Origin: JBGPTK01 sp041497605
Lineage (GTDB): Bacteria; Acidobacteriota; Terriglobia; Acidiferrales; UBA7541
DNA: 15,065 nt
Direction of reading: 5' to 3'
Assembly (NCBI GenBank): GCA_041497605.1
Contig: JBGQGW010000069.1
Coordinates: forward strand, 1-15,065
Below the pieces are notes generated by a model, which searched no databases, had not been told where the DNA came from, and saw nothing but the letters and a program-made list of their open reading frames with translations. Numbering within the stretch: position 1 is the first letter of the stretch; each line of letters starts with the position of its first letter. Below, piece by piece: positions 14,422 through 15,065 of the stretch. Position numbers and translations under genes: made by a program.

Positions 14422-15065
14422 ATGTACGTAGCGATGCACGAACCACGGACTGCGGTGATGATCTCGGTGGAAGCCTCGTGGCTAGACCAAAGTGGAACTT
14501 TGCAGGCTGTCCCCGCGCGCATGGAAGACAAGTCTTCTGGGGGGGCATGTATTCGGGTCAAGACCCGCATCGTTGTGGGATCAAAGCTAAGAATTAAGTG
14601 GCGCTGGGAACAGTTCGCCGGCATTGCCAAGTCCTGCCGCAGTGAGGGGCAGGAGTTTCTTGTGGGTATTCAGCGAGATACGACGCAAAGCCCGATCCTT
14701 AACCGGCCTATTCCCGCGCACGTCTCACTGCAGGAAGGCGTGAGAAAAAGCGATCCTGAAATTTCGACCGCCAAAATCCAAAGCTTACCGAAACGGAAAG
14801 AAAGCAAACCGAGTGAAATTCCTGTAGCCAAGCGGAATGTGGAAAGTGTCCCAATCGTGCTCATCACGAGCTGCGCGACCGCGATGCCTCCGCGCGAGGT
14901 AGGTCACGAAATCGACAGCAAGGACGGATCCCGCATTTCGCAGCCCCAAGACTTCGATGCGCCTCGATGGACTGAACTCCAAACGAAACAGCCCCAAAAA
15001 GGAAAGGAAAGGAAACATATGCGACTCAAATGGCTCGAACTGGCACACAGGCACAACAAGCAGGA
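14422..15065 (+). CDS. PilZ-like domain protein with basic C-terminal tail (3' end outside window)
   Basis: A plus frame opens at ATG 14422 and runs unbroken for 214 codons to the right edge. Residues ~9-90 look like a PilZ-type beta-barrel: RTAVMISVEASW, then MEDKSSGGACIRVKT with the DxSxxG pattern (Asp36, Ser38, Gly41), then VGSKLRIKWRWEQFAGIAKSCRS and QEFLVGIQRD. The RxxxR half of the c-di-GMP site is not evident, as only Arg9 is seen, so ligand binding is doubtful. A long polar, probably disordered linker (~95-195) follows. The last visible part, GKERKHMRLKWLELAHRHNK, is a compact basic/aromatic motif that I associate with acidobacterial proteins of this kind. Later in-frame starts at 14434 and 14458 are possible. 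A poor -10 (GATAGA, 14410-14415) ends six bases before the ATG. It is likely cytoplasmic and regulatory. Confidence 0.72.
   Translation, partial: MYVAMHEPRTAVMISVEASWLDQSGTLQAVPARMEDKSSGGACIRVKTRIVVGSKLRIKWRWEQFAGIAKSCRSEGQEFLVGIQRDTTQSPILNRPIPAHVSLQEGVRKSDPEISTAKIQSLPKRKESKPSEIPVAKRNVESVPIVLITSCATAMPPREVGHEIDSKDGSRISQPQDFDAPRWTELQTKQPQKGKERKHMRLKWLELAHRHNKQ

Noticed and set aside
15003..15022. Apparent Shine-Dalgarno (repeated AAGGA) followed by CATATG, as if a new gene began
   Set aside because: The ATG is in frame with the PilZ-like gene and encodes part of its basic KERKHMRLKWLEL tail, so it is internal.

Overview
The window reads like chromosomal DNA of an acidobacterium. This is inferred from the gene families: a choice-of-anchor-D/FN3 secreted protein, a Tat-signal protein paired with a GatA-type amidase, a PilZ-like protein with a basic C-terminal tail, and a TlpA-like thioredoxin with a Cys-rich tail. 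The base composition is moderately GC-rich. No rRNA, tRNA, CRISPR array, phage gene or recognisable transposase was found.

Layout. 1-2457 (+): Cu(I)-exporting P-type ATPase, open at the left edge. 2485-2526: terminator shared by converging genes. 2553-3578 (-): secreted ASH/FN3-repeat protein. 3823-4050 (+): 75-residue protein with an HMA-like fold but no metal-binding cysteines. 4051-4990: a stretch without an intact gene. It holds a strongly folded minus-strand RNA ending in a textbook terminator (4403-4600) and a rhodanese C-terminal remnant (4767-4934). 4991-5854 (+): membrane-anchored TlpA-like thioredoxin. 6009-7157 (+): PilT-like ATPase with altered catalytic boxes. 7402-7839 and 7843-9243 (+): two-gene operon of a Tat-exported small protein and an amidase. 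9244-10203: no gene, but a cluster of palindromic repeats. 10204-10932 (-): AT-richer orphan gene enclosed by inverted copies of a ~60-bp repeat. 11444-12814 (+): MATE exporter. 12928-14241 (+): NCS2 purine permease. 14422-15065 (+): PilZ-like protein running off the right edge.

Most genes are single transcription units. The only clear operon is the Tat protein plus amidase. Three unlinked genes (3823, 4991, 10932) have a -10 hexamer ending 6-7 bases before the ATG, so their mRNAs are probably leaderless. Copper export, an HMA-like small protein, a rhodanese relic and a periplasmic thioredoxin give the left part a loose metal/redox theme, but no shared operon supports a joint system. The best candidates for something undescribed are the folded RNA at 4403-4600, the repeat-enclosed gene at 10133-11060, and the PilT-like ATPase with a rewritten active site.
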